Shown here: piece by piece, positions 1 through 8,089 of the stretch
Layout of the letters: every line of letters begins with the position of its first letter
Numbering within the stretch: the first letter of the stretch is position 1
Source of the DNA: an uncultured bacterium
Lineage (GTDB): Bacteria; Bacteroidota; Bacteroidia; Bacteroidales; Bacteroidaceae
DNA: 41,023 nucleotides
Assembly (NCBI GenBank): GCA_905215555.1
Contig: CAJMQU010000041.1
Location: forward strand, 1 to 41,023
Reading direction: 5' to 3'
Translations under genes and position numbers: made by a program
The notes under the pieces: generated by a model
Databases searched by the model: none
Seen by the model: the letters and a program-made list of their open reading frames with translations, nothing else
Told to the model about the DNA's origin: nothing

Positions 1-41
1 CCTTTGTTAACCTTAAATCTAATACTATGAAAAACACAATG

Positions 42-72
42 CAAAGATACGGACTTTCCGGATATTTGCAAA
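42..72 (-). promoter_or_regulatory. Bacteroidetes-type promoter for a leftward gene outside the window
   Basis: Read on the minus strand, TTTG (72-69) is followed by 19 bp and then TATCTTTG (49-42). This is an exact match to the Bacteroides consensus TTTG-N19-21-TAnnTTTG. It points out of the window to the left, so the gene it serves would start before position 1. Confidence 0.6.
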
Positions 73-81
73 TTATCCAAA

Positions 82-114
82 TAAAAAAGCATGTTTTATA
101 ACATTGATTATAAA
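82..114 (-). terminator. Weak terminator after the AMP-binding gene
   Basis: Past the stop codon at 147, the minus strand forms an A/T-only hairpin: TTTATAA (114-108), a 6-nt loop, TTATAAA (101-95). A T-rich tract follows at about 90-82. The stem is short and weak, so termination here is plausible but uncertain. Confidence 0.35.
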
Positions 115-146
115 CTTTGGCGTAATATTATAGTTTTGTTAACGGA

Positions 147-1811
147 TTAGCCTTTTGCTTCCTGATACATGAAGCGCTTAATTGACTTTTTGGCAGTCTT
201 TTCAAACTCTTCAAAATGAATTTTCACTTTTGATATTTGGCAGAAAGCAGGCAATTGCTGATTCAGTTCATTCCGGTTTGCTTCCATCACACGCTCCACG
301 TCTGTTTGCTGCAGTCCATTGGCAAAAGCGTCATCAAAATCAGGATAAATCAGGGCCACAAGTTTCTCTTTCTGCAACACTATAAGTGATTCTGCAACAT
401 AAGGCATGTTATTCAGCTTACTTTCAATTTCTTCTGGGTAGATGTTCTGTCCGCTGGAAGTAAGCAACATATTTTTGCTGCGGCCACGTACGGTTACATA
501 ACCGTCTGCGTCCATCGTACCAAGATCGCCGGTATGCAGCCAGCCATTTACGTCAATGATTTGTGAGGTTGCTTCCTGGTTCTTATAGTAGCCCAACATC
601 AGATTGGCACCACGGCAAATGATTTCTCCGGCAACTTTCTGAGGGTCGGATGAGTCGATTTTCACTTCCATACGCGTAGTTGCTGTACCACATGATGCAA
701 GTTTCAATGTCTCCCAGCGGGAGGAACAAATGATAGGGCCACATTCTGTCATACCGTAAGCAAGGGTGTAAGGAAAACCGATTTGCTTGAGAAAACTTTC
801 CACTTCAGCATTGAACGGAGCGCCGCCGATAATGATTTCATCAAAGTTGCCTCCAAATATTTCCATCGCCTCTTTGCGGGCAAGCGCTTTGATTTTGTCA
901 TTGATGATAGGAACACGTAACAGTAATTTGCCTATCTTATTGTCTACCCGTGGCAGAATATTTTTTTTGATTATCTTTTCTACAATCAATGGTACACATG
1001 AAATGACGCGAGGTTTGATTTCTGCAAAAGATTGTGCAATAATCTTAGGGCTCGGCATGCGCGTCAGGAAATAGAGATGCGCACCGGCTGAAAAACCATA
1101 AAGGAAATCATATGTCATGCCGAAAACGTGTCCCATAGGAAGCATGGAAACCATATTGTCACCGGGCTTCACAGGAAGCATCTCATGGCAATAGTCGACG
1201 TTGGACCAGAGACTGCGATAGGGCAGCATGACGCCTTTAGAGTATCCAGTAGTGCCGGACGTATAATTGATGACGGCAAGTTCTTCCGGTTCGTCTTTCC
1301 GGTAACAGATATGTTCGGGGCGGAAGTTCTTGGGGTAACGCTGACCGTATAGAGTGTTGCGGTGCTCAAAAGCTTCCATCAGTTTTCTGTCACGGCAAAC
1401 GACAGGGATGAATTCGGTCATCAGGATAACACCCAACAGTTGCGGCATGGCTTCTTCGTTGAGGTTTTCCCAAACTTGATCGCCAACAAACAAGAGTTTG
1501 GCTTCGGAGTGGTTGACTATATTATGTACATTATCTGCCTTGAACTCGTGTAGGATAGGAACGATGACGGCTCCGTATGTGATGGTTGCCAGGAAAGTAA
1601 CTGCCCAATGGGCACTGTTACGACCGCAGACAGCAATTTTATCGCCCGGTTGGATACCGGCGCTCTCCAATACGATATGGAATTTGGCTATTTTGCGGGC
1701 TACATCTTTATATTGGAGGGTGGCGCCTTTATAGTCAGTCAAGGCGTTTAAATTCCAGTTACGAATGATGCTTTGTTCTATGTAATCAATGAAGTGTTGT
1801 TCCTGTTCCAT
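147..1811 (-). CDS. AMP-binding acyl-CoA synthetase-like protein
   Basis: This 554-residue protein belongs to the ANL adenylating superfamily. Family members activate a carboxylic acid with ATP and usually pass it to CoA. Visible motifs are the P-loop YTSGTTGYSKG (183-193), YGMTE (352-356), TGD (427-429) and the hinge segment RGRSKN (442-447). Length and order fit long-chain fatty acid-CoA ligases, but the substrate cannot be read from sequence. In the usual C-terminal catalytic-lysine motif (T..xK-I-K-R-F) the aligned residue is Ser543, with Lys541 and Lys542 just before it. The ATG at 1811 sits about 34 nt behind a good promoter. The gene is monocistronic: the upstream antiporter gene is separated from it by a terminator. 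Confidence 0.9.
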   Translation of the reverse strand: MEQEQHFIDYIEQSIIRNWNLNALTDYKGATLQYKDVARKIAKFHIVLESAGIQPGDKIAVCGRNSAHWAVTFLATITYGAVIVPILHEFKADNVHNIVNHSEAKLLFVGDQVWENLNEEAMPQLLGVILMTEFIPVVCRDRKLMEAFEHRNTLYGQRYPKNFRPEHICYRKDEPEELAVINYTSGTTGYSKGVMLPYRSLWSNVDYCHEMLPVKPGDNMVSMLPMGHVFGMTYDFLYGFSAGAHLYFLTRMPSPKIIAQSFAEIKPRVISCVPLIVEKIIKKNILPRVDNKIGKLLLRVPIINDKIKALARKEAMEIFGGNFDEIIIGGAPFNAEVESFLKQIGFPYTLAYGMTECGPIICSSRWETLKLASCGTATTRMEVKIDSSDPQKVAGEIICRGANLMLGYYKNQEATSQIIDVNGWLHTGDLGTMDADGYVTVRGRSKNMLLTSSGQNIYPEEIESKLNNMPYVAESLIVLQKEKLVALIYPDFDDAFANGLQQTDVERVMEANRNELNQQLPAFCQISKVKIHFEEFEKTAKKSIKRFMYQEAKG

Positions 1812-1844
1812 CTGTTAATTTTGCACACTTTAATTAAAATTGCG

Positions 1845-1876
1845 CAAATATAGAGCTAAATGTGATGTCGTGCAAG
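1845..1876 (-). promoter_or_regulatory. Promoter of the AMP-binding gene
   Basis: On the minus strand, CTTG (1876-1873) lies exactly 20 bp upstream of TATATTTG (1852-1845). The -7 box is a perfect TAnnTTTG and the -33 box has one mismatch to TTTG. The predicted transcript begins near 1838, giving a leader of about 27 nt. Confidence 0.65.
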
Positions 1877-1902
1877 TTTCTATATTTATTCTTTAGTGGG
1901 AA

Positions 1903-1953
1903 GCGAAAGAAAAAGAAAAATAAACCAATTACAGATAAAGTCCGTAATTGGTT
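1903..1953 (-). terminator. Rho-independent terminator after the antiporter gene
   Basis: A perfect 10-bp inverted repeat (AACCAATTAC 1923-1932, GTAATTGGTT 1944-1953, loop of 11) lies downstream of the antiporter stop at 2042. On the minus strand it is followed by a long T-rich run (about 1922-1903). This is the standard layout of an intrinsic terminator. Confidence 0.75.
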
Positions 1954-2041
1954 GGTAGATGGTATCAAGTGGTGAGTGGCAAGTAGGAGATTTTTCTGAT
2001 CATACACTTCTCTTAAGCAGGGACATTCTGCTTACTATCAA

Positions 2042-3508
2042 CTATTTGCTGGATAATGTTTTATCACTTTTTTCCGAAATCAGTAACAACTTATCTCCGA
2101 GATGTAGTTTCAGCGATCCGTTCGGTATCAGGAACTCCGCGCCTCGTTTCACGATCATAACCAAGGCTCCGTTAGGTAGTGTTATATCTTTCAGCGTATC
2201 GCCTTCTTCCAGCATTTCCGTAGTTACGGTCATATCGCTTAAATCCGTATCAATCTCTTCGGGCAGTTCCACACCAAACTCATTTCCCGTTTTCTCCAAT
2301 GGGGTGGAAAGTTTCAGCAGACGGGCAGCCAAAGAAACGGTGGTGCCTTGCACCACCAGAGATACAATAGTAATAAAGAATACGATGTTGAAAATAACAT
2401 CAGCCCCCGGCACTTGTGCCACTACCGGATAAGTAGCAAAGATAATGGGCACTGCACCGCGCAAACCTACCCAGGAGACAAACAGCCGGGATCGGTTGGT
2501 TATTTTCTTACCGAAAGGCAATAGACAAAGGAAAACACTGAGCGGGCGACCGATGGCAATCATGAACACACCGATAAGTGTTGCCACCAAAGCAATGTCG
2601 AGCAATTCGTGAGGATTTACTAGTAGACCGAGGCAGAGGAACATAATAATCTGGAACAGCCAGGTCAATCCATCCATAAAAGTATATATCTCTTTGCGAT
2701 GCATAATTTTGTTGTTACCAACCATGATACCGGCAATATAAACAGCGAGATAACCGTTTCCTTTCAGAAGATCGGTAATGGCAAAAGTGAAAAATACGAA
2801 TGAAAGCAAAAGGATAGGGTAGAGTGCCTGATTATCAATATTGAGTTTATTCAACATGAGAATAGCGAGTTTACCGAGAAGATAACCCGCAGCCGCACCT
2901 ACTATGAATTGTATGACGAATGAACCGAAGATACCTGCCACTCCCATTCCGCTGGACAGGATGAACTGTATCAGTACGATGGTAAGCATATATGCCATAG
3001 GGTCGTTACTTCCACTTTCAAGTTCCAGCATGGGACGGAGATTATGTTTCAGATTCATCTTCTGCGAACGCAGGATGGCAAAGACAGAGGCCGAATCGGT
3101 GGATGACATGGTGGAAGCAAGCAGCAGCGACGTAGTAATGGGCAGGTAAATGTTGGACCAACTCATACCGGCAATCCACCAGATAAATAGTCCTGTAAAA
3201 ATAGCTGTAAGCAACACACCGGCTGTAGAAAGAACAATACCCGGTATAAGGATTGGTCTTATTTCGCTGAATTTGGTATCCATACCGCCGGAAAACAATA
3301 TAACGCTAAGAGCAACCATACCAATAAACTGTGCTTCCTTAGCGTTATGAAACTGTAGACCTAAACCATCGCTTCCAAAGAGCATACCCACCACGAGGAA
3401 CAGCAATAAGGCAGGGACACCGAAGCGATAACCGGTTTTACCGACAATGATACTAACGAAAAGCAAGATAGAACCTATTAAAAGAATGTTTTCAGCTGTA
3501 AAAATCAT
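2042..3508 (-). CDS. K+/H+ antiporter, CPA1 family (NhaP2/CvrA-like) with TrkA-C domain
   Basis: This 488-residue inner-membrane protein exchanges monovalent cations (K+ or Na+) for protons. Roughly the first 390 residues are a chain of hydrophobic helices. They include STDSASVF (136-143) and ESGSNDP (164-170), whose Asn168-Asp169 pair matches the ion-site pair typical of electroneutral CPA1 exchangers. Residues about 410-485 form a soluble TrkA-C/RCK-C-like domain, as in NhaP2/CvrA. This domain usually senses nucleotides or ions. The gene is monocistronic, with its own promoter (3556-3587) and a terminator (1903-1953). Potassium is the family expectation and is not proven here. Confidence 0.88.
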   Translation of the reverse strand: MIFTAENILLIGSILLFVSIIVGKTGYRFGVPALLLFLVVGMLFGSDGLGLQFHNAKEAQFIGMVALSVILFSGGMDTKFSEIRPILIPGIVLSTAGVLLTAIFTGLFIWWIAGMSWSNIYLPITTSLLLASTMSSTDSASVFAILRSQKMNLKHNLRPMLELESGSNDPMAYMLTIVLIQFILSSGMGVAGIFGSFVIQFIVGAAAGYLLGKLAILMLNKLNIDNQALYPILLLSFVFFTFAITDLLKGNGYLAVYIAGIMVGNNKIMHRKEIYTFMDGLTWLFQIIMFLCLGLLVNPHELLDIALVATLIGVFMIAIGRPLSVFLCLLPFGKKITNRSRLFVSWVGLRGAVPIIFATYPVVAQVPGADVIFNIVFFITIVSLVVQGTTVSLAARLLKLSTPLEKTGNEFGVELPEEIDTDLSDMTVTTEMLEEGDTLKDITLPNGALVMIVKRGAEFLIPNGSLKLHLGDKLLLISEKSDKTLSSK

Positions 3509-3555
3509 AATATGTGTAATAAAGTTGTTCGTTTAAGGGTTTCATTTCAGGAAAG

Positions 3556-3587
3556 CAAAAATACTTTATCTTTTTAACAAATGCAAG
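3556..3587 (-). promoter_or_regulatory. Promoter of the antiporter gene
   Basis: On the minus strand CTTG (3587-3584) is followed by exactly 20 bp and then TATTTTTG (3563-3556), a perfect TAnnTTTG. The predicted leader is about 40 nt. The layout matches the promoter at 1845-1876. Confidence 0.65.
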
Positions 3588-3744
3588 AGGGAAAATGTTC
3601 AACCTAAAATTAGTTGGTTCTTTTAGTTCATTACTTTTCAGGTTTGATTCAAATATTAATTTAATGTCTGCAAAGAGAGTTTTAACGTATTCTGTTTTCA
3701 AAGAAGAAGGCTTCCGGGCTATATCCTAACCGGGTTAAAAACAC

Positions 3745-3850
3745 ATCTGTTCCGTGTCAACTCTGTTCCGGGGTACTCTGATGCGGAGAAGATACGGAGC
3801 AATAACGGTGGGGACAGGATTCGGAGACGGTTTAGAGGGGTGCTCCGGAC
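3745..3850. repeat. Intergenic GATACGGAG-type repeat, copy 1
   Basis: The stretch contains TCCGTGTC (3751-3758) and, inverted, GATACGGA (3791-3798), within a series of CCG/CGG-containing units. The 12-mer GATACGGAGCAA (3791-3802) recurs at 21238-21249 in another intergenic gap, which also carries TCCGTGTC upstream. This suggests a short dispersed intergenic repeat that could fold back on itself. Confidence 0.4.
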
Positions 3851-3921
3851 ACTTGTTTTTCTTATGATTGAGGATTTATACTTAAACTAGAGTGATTTTT
3901 GAATATCTGTATGATTCCTTT

Positions 3922-5289
3922 TTAATTGAACGTCAGTACAAACATTGTTTCCTTTCCGGGATGTAGAGAAAGGCTTCCGCCTGACAAACGCATGATTTGT
4001 CTGGAAATACTTAACCCGATGCCGCTACCGCCTCCTTTCGTGGTGAAGAAAGGGATGAAGATGTGTTCCGCTATATCGGGCGGAATGGCAGGGCCGTTGT
4101 TGGATATTTCGATAAGCACGGCTTCACTTTCGTCACAGTAGGCACGCAGGGTGATGGTACCTTCGGAAATTCCTTCCGTCTCAATAGCCTGAATGGCATT
4201 CTTCAATAAATTGATGAGCACCTGGGATATAAGGTTTTCGTCTGCATAAAGAATCAAGTCGTCCGGAGTGATATTGATGCAGAAAGAGATGTGGGAGTCG
4301 GGATATTGGTGCCGTGCCAGTTCTACCATACGGTTGATAAAACCTTTCACATAGAACAGTGAGGGCTCCGGTTTCGGTATGCGGGTAAAACGGCGGTAAT
4401 TCTCTACAAAAGAGAGAAGACCCTTGCCCGTAGTGCTGATGGTATGCAGACCATTGCGGATCTCTTCGGCAGTTTCTTTGTCAGAAGAGATGTGCTCGCT
4501 TTTCGTTTTCACCTCTTCACTTCCCTGTATCAGCGTCAGCAAGGTGTCGCTCAATGAAGTGATGGGGGTGACGGAATTCATGATTTCATGTGTTAGCACA
4601 CGGGTAAGGCGTATCCAGGAGTCGATTTCCTTCTCGTCGAGTTCGTTGTAGATGTCGTTCAAGGCAAGGATGCGGAGGTGTTCCTGACGGATGGTTATGT
4701 CGGATACGCGGATGGACAGATTCACAGTGCCGCGTTCGTTGGATAAGCGGGTTTGTAACTTGTCTCCGGGGCGGCAATGGGTGAGGAGTTTCGTCAGTTG
4801 GGTATCGATGTGGATGAGCTGGCTGACATGGGTGAACACTTCCAGGCCCAACAGACGGAGTGCTTCATTGTTTTTCTGATAAACAGCACCGGCATCGTTC
4901 AGTACCAGAATCCCTGTGCTGATGCAGTCCAGAATAAGTTCGTAATACTTTTCCTGTTGTGCCGTTTCGCTCTTTACACTATATAATATGGAAGCAACGC
5001 GGTTCAGTGCTTGGTTTATGATGCGGTTGTCTGGAATGTCTTCGTGCTCAGAGAAGTGGATGGAAGTGTCATTATTTTCGATAGCATCAAGCAGAAACAG
5101 GACTTTTTGCGTATGTCGGTGGTAAAGTATCCACTGCCAGCGTATACTTAGCAATAACAAAAGAGAGGAGAGGACAATACACAGAATATCTCCATAAATG
5201 AAGGAGAAAGTGACAGCTGCCTCCAAAATAAGGGAAGTAAGGAGGCGGAAAAGATAACGGTCGGTGATATGGCAGTAGAATTGCTTCAT
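3922..5289 (-). CDS. Sensor histidine kinase, NtrB/NtrY-like
   Basis: This 455-residue protein has two N-terminal membrane helices (about 13-33 and 35-56), a PAS-like region (about 112-210), a HisKA domain with phospho-acceptor His234 in LTHEIMNSVTP, and a HATPase domain. The HATPase has an N box (NLLKNAIQA, 360-368), a G1-like segment NNGPAI (397-402), and GGGSGIGLS (419-427) as the G2 box. The usual G1 aspartate is Asn397. Its start overlaps the stop of the NtrC-type regulator by 4 bp (ATGA), so the two are translationally coupled. It very probably phosphorylates that regulator. With almost no periplasmic loop, it likely senses a membrane or cytoplasmic cue. Confidence 0.9.
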   Translation of the reverse strand: MKQFYCHITDRYLFRLLTSLILEAAVTFSFIYGDILCIVLSSLLLLLSIRWQWILYHRHTQKVLFLLDAIENNDTSIHFSEHEDIPDNRIINQALNRVASILYSVKSETAQQEKYYELILDCISTGILVLNDAGAVYQKNNEALRLLGLEVFTHVSQLIHIDTQLTKLLTHCRPGDKLQTRLSNERGTVNLSIRVSDITIRQEHLRILALNDIYNELDEKEIDSWIRLTRVLTHEIMNSVTPITSLSDTLLTLIQGSEEVKTKSEHISSDKETAEEIRNGLHTISTTGKGLLSFVENYRRFTRIPKPEPSLFYVKGFINRMVELARHQYPDSHISFCINITPDDLILYADENLISQVLINLLKNAIQAIETEGISEGTITLRAYCDESEAVLIEISNNGPAIPPDIAEHIFIPFFTTKGGGSGIGLSISRQIMRLSGGSLSLHPGKETMFVLTFN

Positions 5290-6638
5290 AGTCCGAACTT
5301 TTTCATTTTGTTATAAAGAGTCTGTCGCGTAATACCCAGTTGTGCGGCTACGGCAGAAAGATTTCCGTTGCAGGTATCCAGGGCCTTTTGTATCATTTTC
5401 CGTTCCATCTCTTCAAGGGTGGCTGCTTCCGTACTGATGTTATTTTCAGAACGGGGCAAGTCGGTGCGTTTGGGCAGTTGGAACAGTTCGGCAGGCAGTT
5501 CGTTGCTGTCACAGATGATAACGGCTTTTTCGATGGCATGTTCCAGTTCGCGGATATTTCCATACCAGGGATGCGCTTTCAGCTTTGTGCAGGCTGCATC
5601 GGAAATCCGCAACAGAGGTTTGTCATATTGCTTGCAGAAACGGGCAATAAAGCGTTCGGCAAGTGGAAGGATGTCTTCAAGACGTTCACGCAGGGATGGA
5701 ATTTCAAGGTGGATGGTATTGATGCGGTAAAGCAGGTCTTCACGGAACTCGTTGTTCTGCACCATTTCATTCAGGTTTCGGTTGGTGGCACAAATTAGGC
5801 GGATATCAACGGGAATAGGCTGGTTGCTGCCTACGCGGATGATGCTGCGTCGTTGCAATACTGTCAGGAGTTTGGCTTGCAGGTGGTAAGGCAGATTGCC
5901 GATTTCATCGAGGAACAATGTGCTGTGGTCGGCAGTTTCGAATTTACCGGGGCGGTCGGCATAGGCATCGGTGAAAGAACCTTTCATGTGGCCGAAGAGT
6001 TCGCTCTCGAAAAGGCTTTCGGTGATGGCACCCATATCCACGGCAGTCATTTCTTTATTGCGGCGGAGAGAGAGGAGATGGATTTCACGTGCCAGCATCT
6101 CTTTGCCCGTACCGTTTTCTCCGGTGATGAGGATGTTGGCGTTGGTGACGGACACCTTCTCGACCAGCGAGCGGAGTTGCTGCATGGGGGAACTTTCGCC
6201 CCAATACATGAAGGAGCTCGTGAGCCGAGTGTTTTGTTCGTTTTTTCTGTTGCCGACGGGCTGGGCTGCATTTAGTAGGGTTTCCACCAGTTTCTGATTG
6301 TCCCATGGCTTTACGATGAAGTCTGTGGCGCCTTCTTTGATGCCGCGTACCGCAAGGTCGATGTCACCGTATGCGGTGAAAAGAACCACGGGGAGGGACG
6401 GGTGGAGCCGTTTAATTTCCTGCAACCAGAACAAGCCTTCATTTCCGGTGTTGATGCCAGATGCAAAGTTCATGTCGAGCAGAACTACTGACGGAGTTTC
6501 CTCACGCAGTACGGAAGTGAGTGTAACGGGTGAGGTGAGCGTGATAATCTTTTCGAAATGAGGTTTCAACAGCAGTTGTACAGCGGTGAGTACACCGCGG
6601 TTATCATCGACAATGAGGATGTTTCCGGGCTTTTTCAT
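5286..6638 (-). CDS. Sigma-54-dependent NtrC-family response regulator
   Basis: The 450-residue protein has a receiver domain (phospho-acceptor Asp55, Lys110), a sigma-54 AAA+ domain, and a C-terminal Fis-type helix-turn-helix (about 425-447). The AAA+ domain has Walker A GENGTGKE (173-180) and Walker B LFLDEIG (241-247). The loop that contacts sigma-54, normally GAFTGA, reads GSFTDA (220-225). The reading frame stays open to a TTG 36 nt upstream. I prefer the ATG at 6638 because MKKPGNILIVDD starts the receiver fold at its usual distance. It is the first gene of a two-gene unit with the kinase, and its promoter (-7 at 6661-6668) is overlapped upstream by a large inverted repeat. Confidence 0.92.
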   Translation of the reverse strand: MKKPGNILIVDDNRGVLTAVQLLLKPHFEKIITLTSPVTLTSVLREETPSVVLLDMNFASGINTGNEGLFWLQEIKRLHPSLPVVLFTAYGDIDLAVRGIKEGATDFIVKPWDNQKLVETLLNAAQPVGNRKNEQNTRLTSSFMYWGESSPMQQLRSLVEKVSVTNANILITGENGTGKEMLAREIHLLSLRRNKEMTAVDMGAITESLFESELFGHMKGSFTDAYADRPGKFETADHSTLFLDEIGNLPYHLQAKLLTVLQRRSIIRVGSNQPIPVDIRLICATNRNLNEMVQNNEFREDLLYRINTIHLEIPSLRERLEDILPLAERFIARFCKQYDKPLLRISDAACTKLKAHPWYGNIRELEHAIEKAVIICDSNELPAELFQLPKRTDLPRSENNISTEAATLEEMERKMIQKALDTCNGNLSAVAAQLGITRQTLYNKMKKFGL

Positions 6639-6660
6639 ACAGGATTTTCTATTTTTCCTA

Positions 6661-6668
6661 CAAAGATA
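6661..6668 (-). promoter_or_regulatory. -7 element of the regulator/kinase operon
   Basis: Minus-strand TATCTTTG is a perfect TAnnTTTG, 22 bp from the ATG at 6638. No TTTG is found at the -33 distance. That position (about 6688-6692) lies inside the inverted repeat at 6683-6713, so a bound protein may replace or block -33 recognition. Confidence 0.5.
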
Positions 6669-6682
6669 ATGCAAATCGATTA

Positions 6683-6713
6683 CATAACTTTCATGCTTGC
6701 ATGAAAAGTTATG
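6683..6713. promoter_or_regulatory. Large inverted repeat, candidate operator
   Basis: CATAACTTTCATGC (6683-6696) and GCATGAAAAGTTATG (6699-6713) are reverse complements apart from one extra A, with a 2-bp centre. The repeat overlaps the -33 position of the leftward regulator promoter and lies about 36 bp upstream of a -7 box facing the glycosyltransferase. No T-run follows, so an operator or enhancer is more likely than a terminator. Confidence 0.55.
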
Positions 6714-6748
6714 TTGGGGTGGAGGGGAGTTTTGAGGTTACTCTTGTT

Positions 6749-6756
6749 TATATTTG
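6749..6756 (+). promoter_or_regulatory. Possible -7 element for the glycosyltransferase gene
   Basis: TATATTTG is a perfect TAnnTTTG. The nearest TTTG (6731-6734) is only 14 bp upstream, which is too close for a normal -33 box. It would give a long leader of about 155 nt, so the assignment is tentative. Confidence 0.3.
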
Positions 6757-6916
6757 CAGGAGTATTTCTGTTTTCCCCCTAAGGGGAAGTGATTCTCGGT
6801 AACAAGTTGAAAGATGTTTGTCGTATTGCCTACATATCGGTGTAATATGGATAGCCGACCTTTGTCTGCAACTAAAATAGAAGATTATTGTTTCTTATAA
6901 TTAAAGGGAGATACAG

Positions 6917-8032
6917 ATGAAAGTTCTATTTATCGTTCAAGGAGAAGGTCGCGGTCATCTGACCCAGGCTATCACGCTGGAAGAAATTCTGCGGCGCAAC
7001 GGGCACGAGGTAGTGGAGGTGCTGGTAGGTAAGAGTAATACTCGCCGGCTGCCGGGCTTCTTTAATCGCAGCATACAAGCGCCTGTAAAGCGCTTCCTCA
7101 GTCCGAACTTTCTGCCTACGCCTGCGAATAAACGGGTAAGCATCACCCGCAGTGTGGCATACAATTTGTTGCAAATCCCTACTTATCTGCGTAGTATATG
7201 CTATATTTACCGGCGCATTCACGAAACCAAGGTCGACCTTGTTATCAATTTCTATGAGTTGCTGACGGGATTGACTTATCTGTTTTTCCGCCCTTCGGTG
7301 CCCCAAGTCAGCATCGGCCATCAATATCTCTTCCTGCACCGCGACTTCGAGTTCCCGTGTAAGAATCCCGCCAGCTTGTTGATGCTTCGTCTCTTCACAC
7401 GCCTCACGTGTATCGGAGCTAAAGAGAAACTGGCACTTTCATTTCGTCCAATGAATGAAGATGAAGAAGCCCACATCCGCGTGGTGCCGCCCTTGTTGCG
7501 CCGTGACGTGCTTTGTTGCGAAGCCACTGACGGTGACTATGTGCATGGCTACATGGTGAATGCCGGATTTGGTGAAAGCATCGCCCAATGGCACGGGAAG
7601 CATCCTGAAGTGCCGTTACATTTTTTTTGGGACAAACTGAATGAACCGGAAGTGTACCGGATGGATGAAACCTTGTCGTTCCATCAGTTGGACGATGAGA
7701 AATTCCTCCGCTATATGTCGGGTTGCCGGGCTTATGCCACTACGGCAGGTTTCGAGTCTGTATGCGAGGCGATGTATCTGGGCAAGCCTTTACTGATGGT
7801 GCCGACACACATCGAACAGGATTGCAATGCCCACGATGCCGCACGTGGTGGAGCGGGCATCATATCCGATGGTTTCGAGGTGGACCGCCTGTTGGATTTT
7901 GCGCGGAATGAATATCAGTCCGAAGAAGATTTCCGCAGTTGGGTGCGCAGTTGTGAGTGGCGAATGCTGAACAGCCTGGAGACTGTGGAAGGAATAGGCT
8001 TTATGAATGATTACAATTTGATATATGAATAA
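6917..8032 (+). CDS. Glycosyltransferase family protein (GT-B fold, MurG-related)
   Basis: This 371-residue soluble protein starts with a Rossmann strand and the GEGRGHLTQA motif (9-18) of the Glyco_trans_1_3/MurG-like group. The C-terminal half carries the donor-site pattern GFESVCEAMYLGKPLLMVP followed by EQ, as in GT28 enzymes, where these residues bind the nucleotide-sugar. It should therefore transfer a sugar from a nucleotide donor to a lipid or glycan. The acceptor is unknown. An AAGGGAG sequence (6904-6910) gives a Shine-Dalgarno-like site 6 nt before the ATG, which is uncommon in this window. It is divergent from the NtrC-type regulator and may be its target. No partner gene for a pathway is adjacent. 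Confidence 0.82.
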   Translation: MKVLFIVQGEGRGHLTQAITLEEILRRNGHEVVEVLVGKSNTRRLPGFFNRSIQAPVKRFLSPNFLPTPANKRVSITRSVAYNLLQIPTYLRSICYIYRRIHETKVDLVINFYELLTGLTYLFFRPSVPQVSIGHQYLFLHRDFEFPCKNPASLLMLRLFTRLTCIGAKEKLALSFRPMNEDEEAHIRVVPPLLRRDVLCCEATDGDYVHGYMVNAGFGESIAQWHGKHPEVPLHFFWDKLNEPEVYRMDETLSFHQLDDEKFLRYMSGCRAYATTAGFESVCEAMYLGKPLLMVPTHIEQDCNAHDAARGGAGIISDGFEVDRLLDFARNEYQSEEDFRSWVRSCEWRMLNSLETVEGIGFMNDYNLIYE

Positions 8033-8089
8033 GAGGATGGAGGGTTTTGTAGTCTACCTTCAATCTGAAACAGGCTACTGTCCGTTTGC

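Larger units (their letters stand above)
3509..3921. other. 413-bp intergenic region without a convincing gene
   Basis: This region separates the antiporter start from the end of the kinase gene. It holds the antiporter promoter (3556-3587) and a CGG-rich repeat-like stretch (about 3745-3835) described separately. No reading frame has a start, length and composition that suggest a gene. Confidence 0.6.

Noticed and set aside
3492..3701. A 69-residue open frame on the minus strand before the antiporter gene.
   Set aside because: It covers the promoter of the antiporter, overlaps its start in another frame and has no recognisable features.
6639..6916. A sigma-54 (-24/-12) promoter for the glycosyltransferase or the regulator.
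   Set aside because: I found no TGGCA-N-TTGC pair with the proper GG and GC spacing. Only TAnnTTTG boxes were seen.
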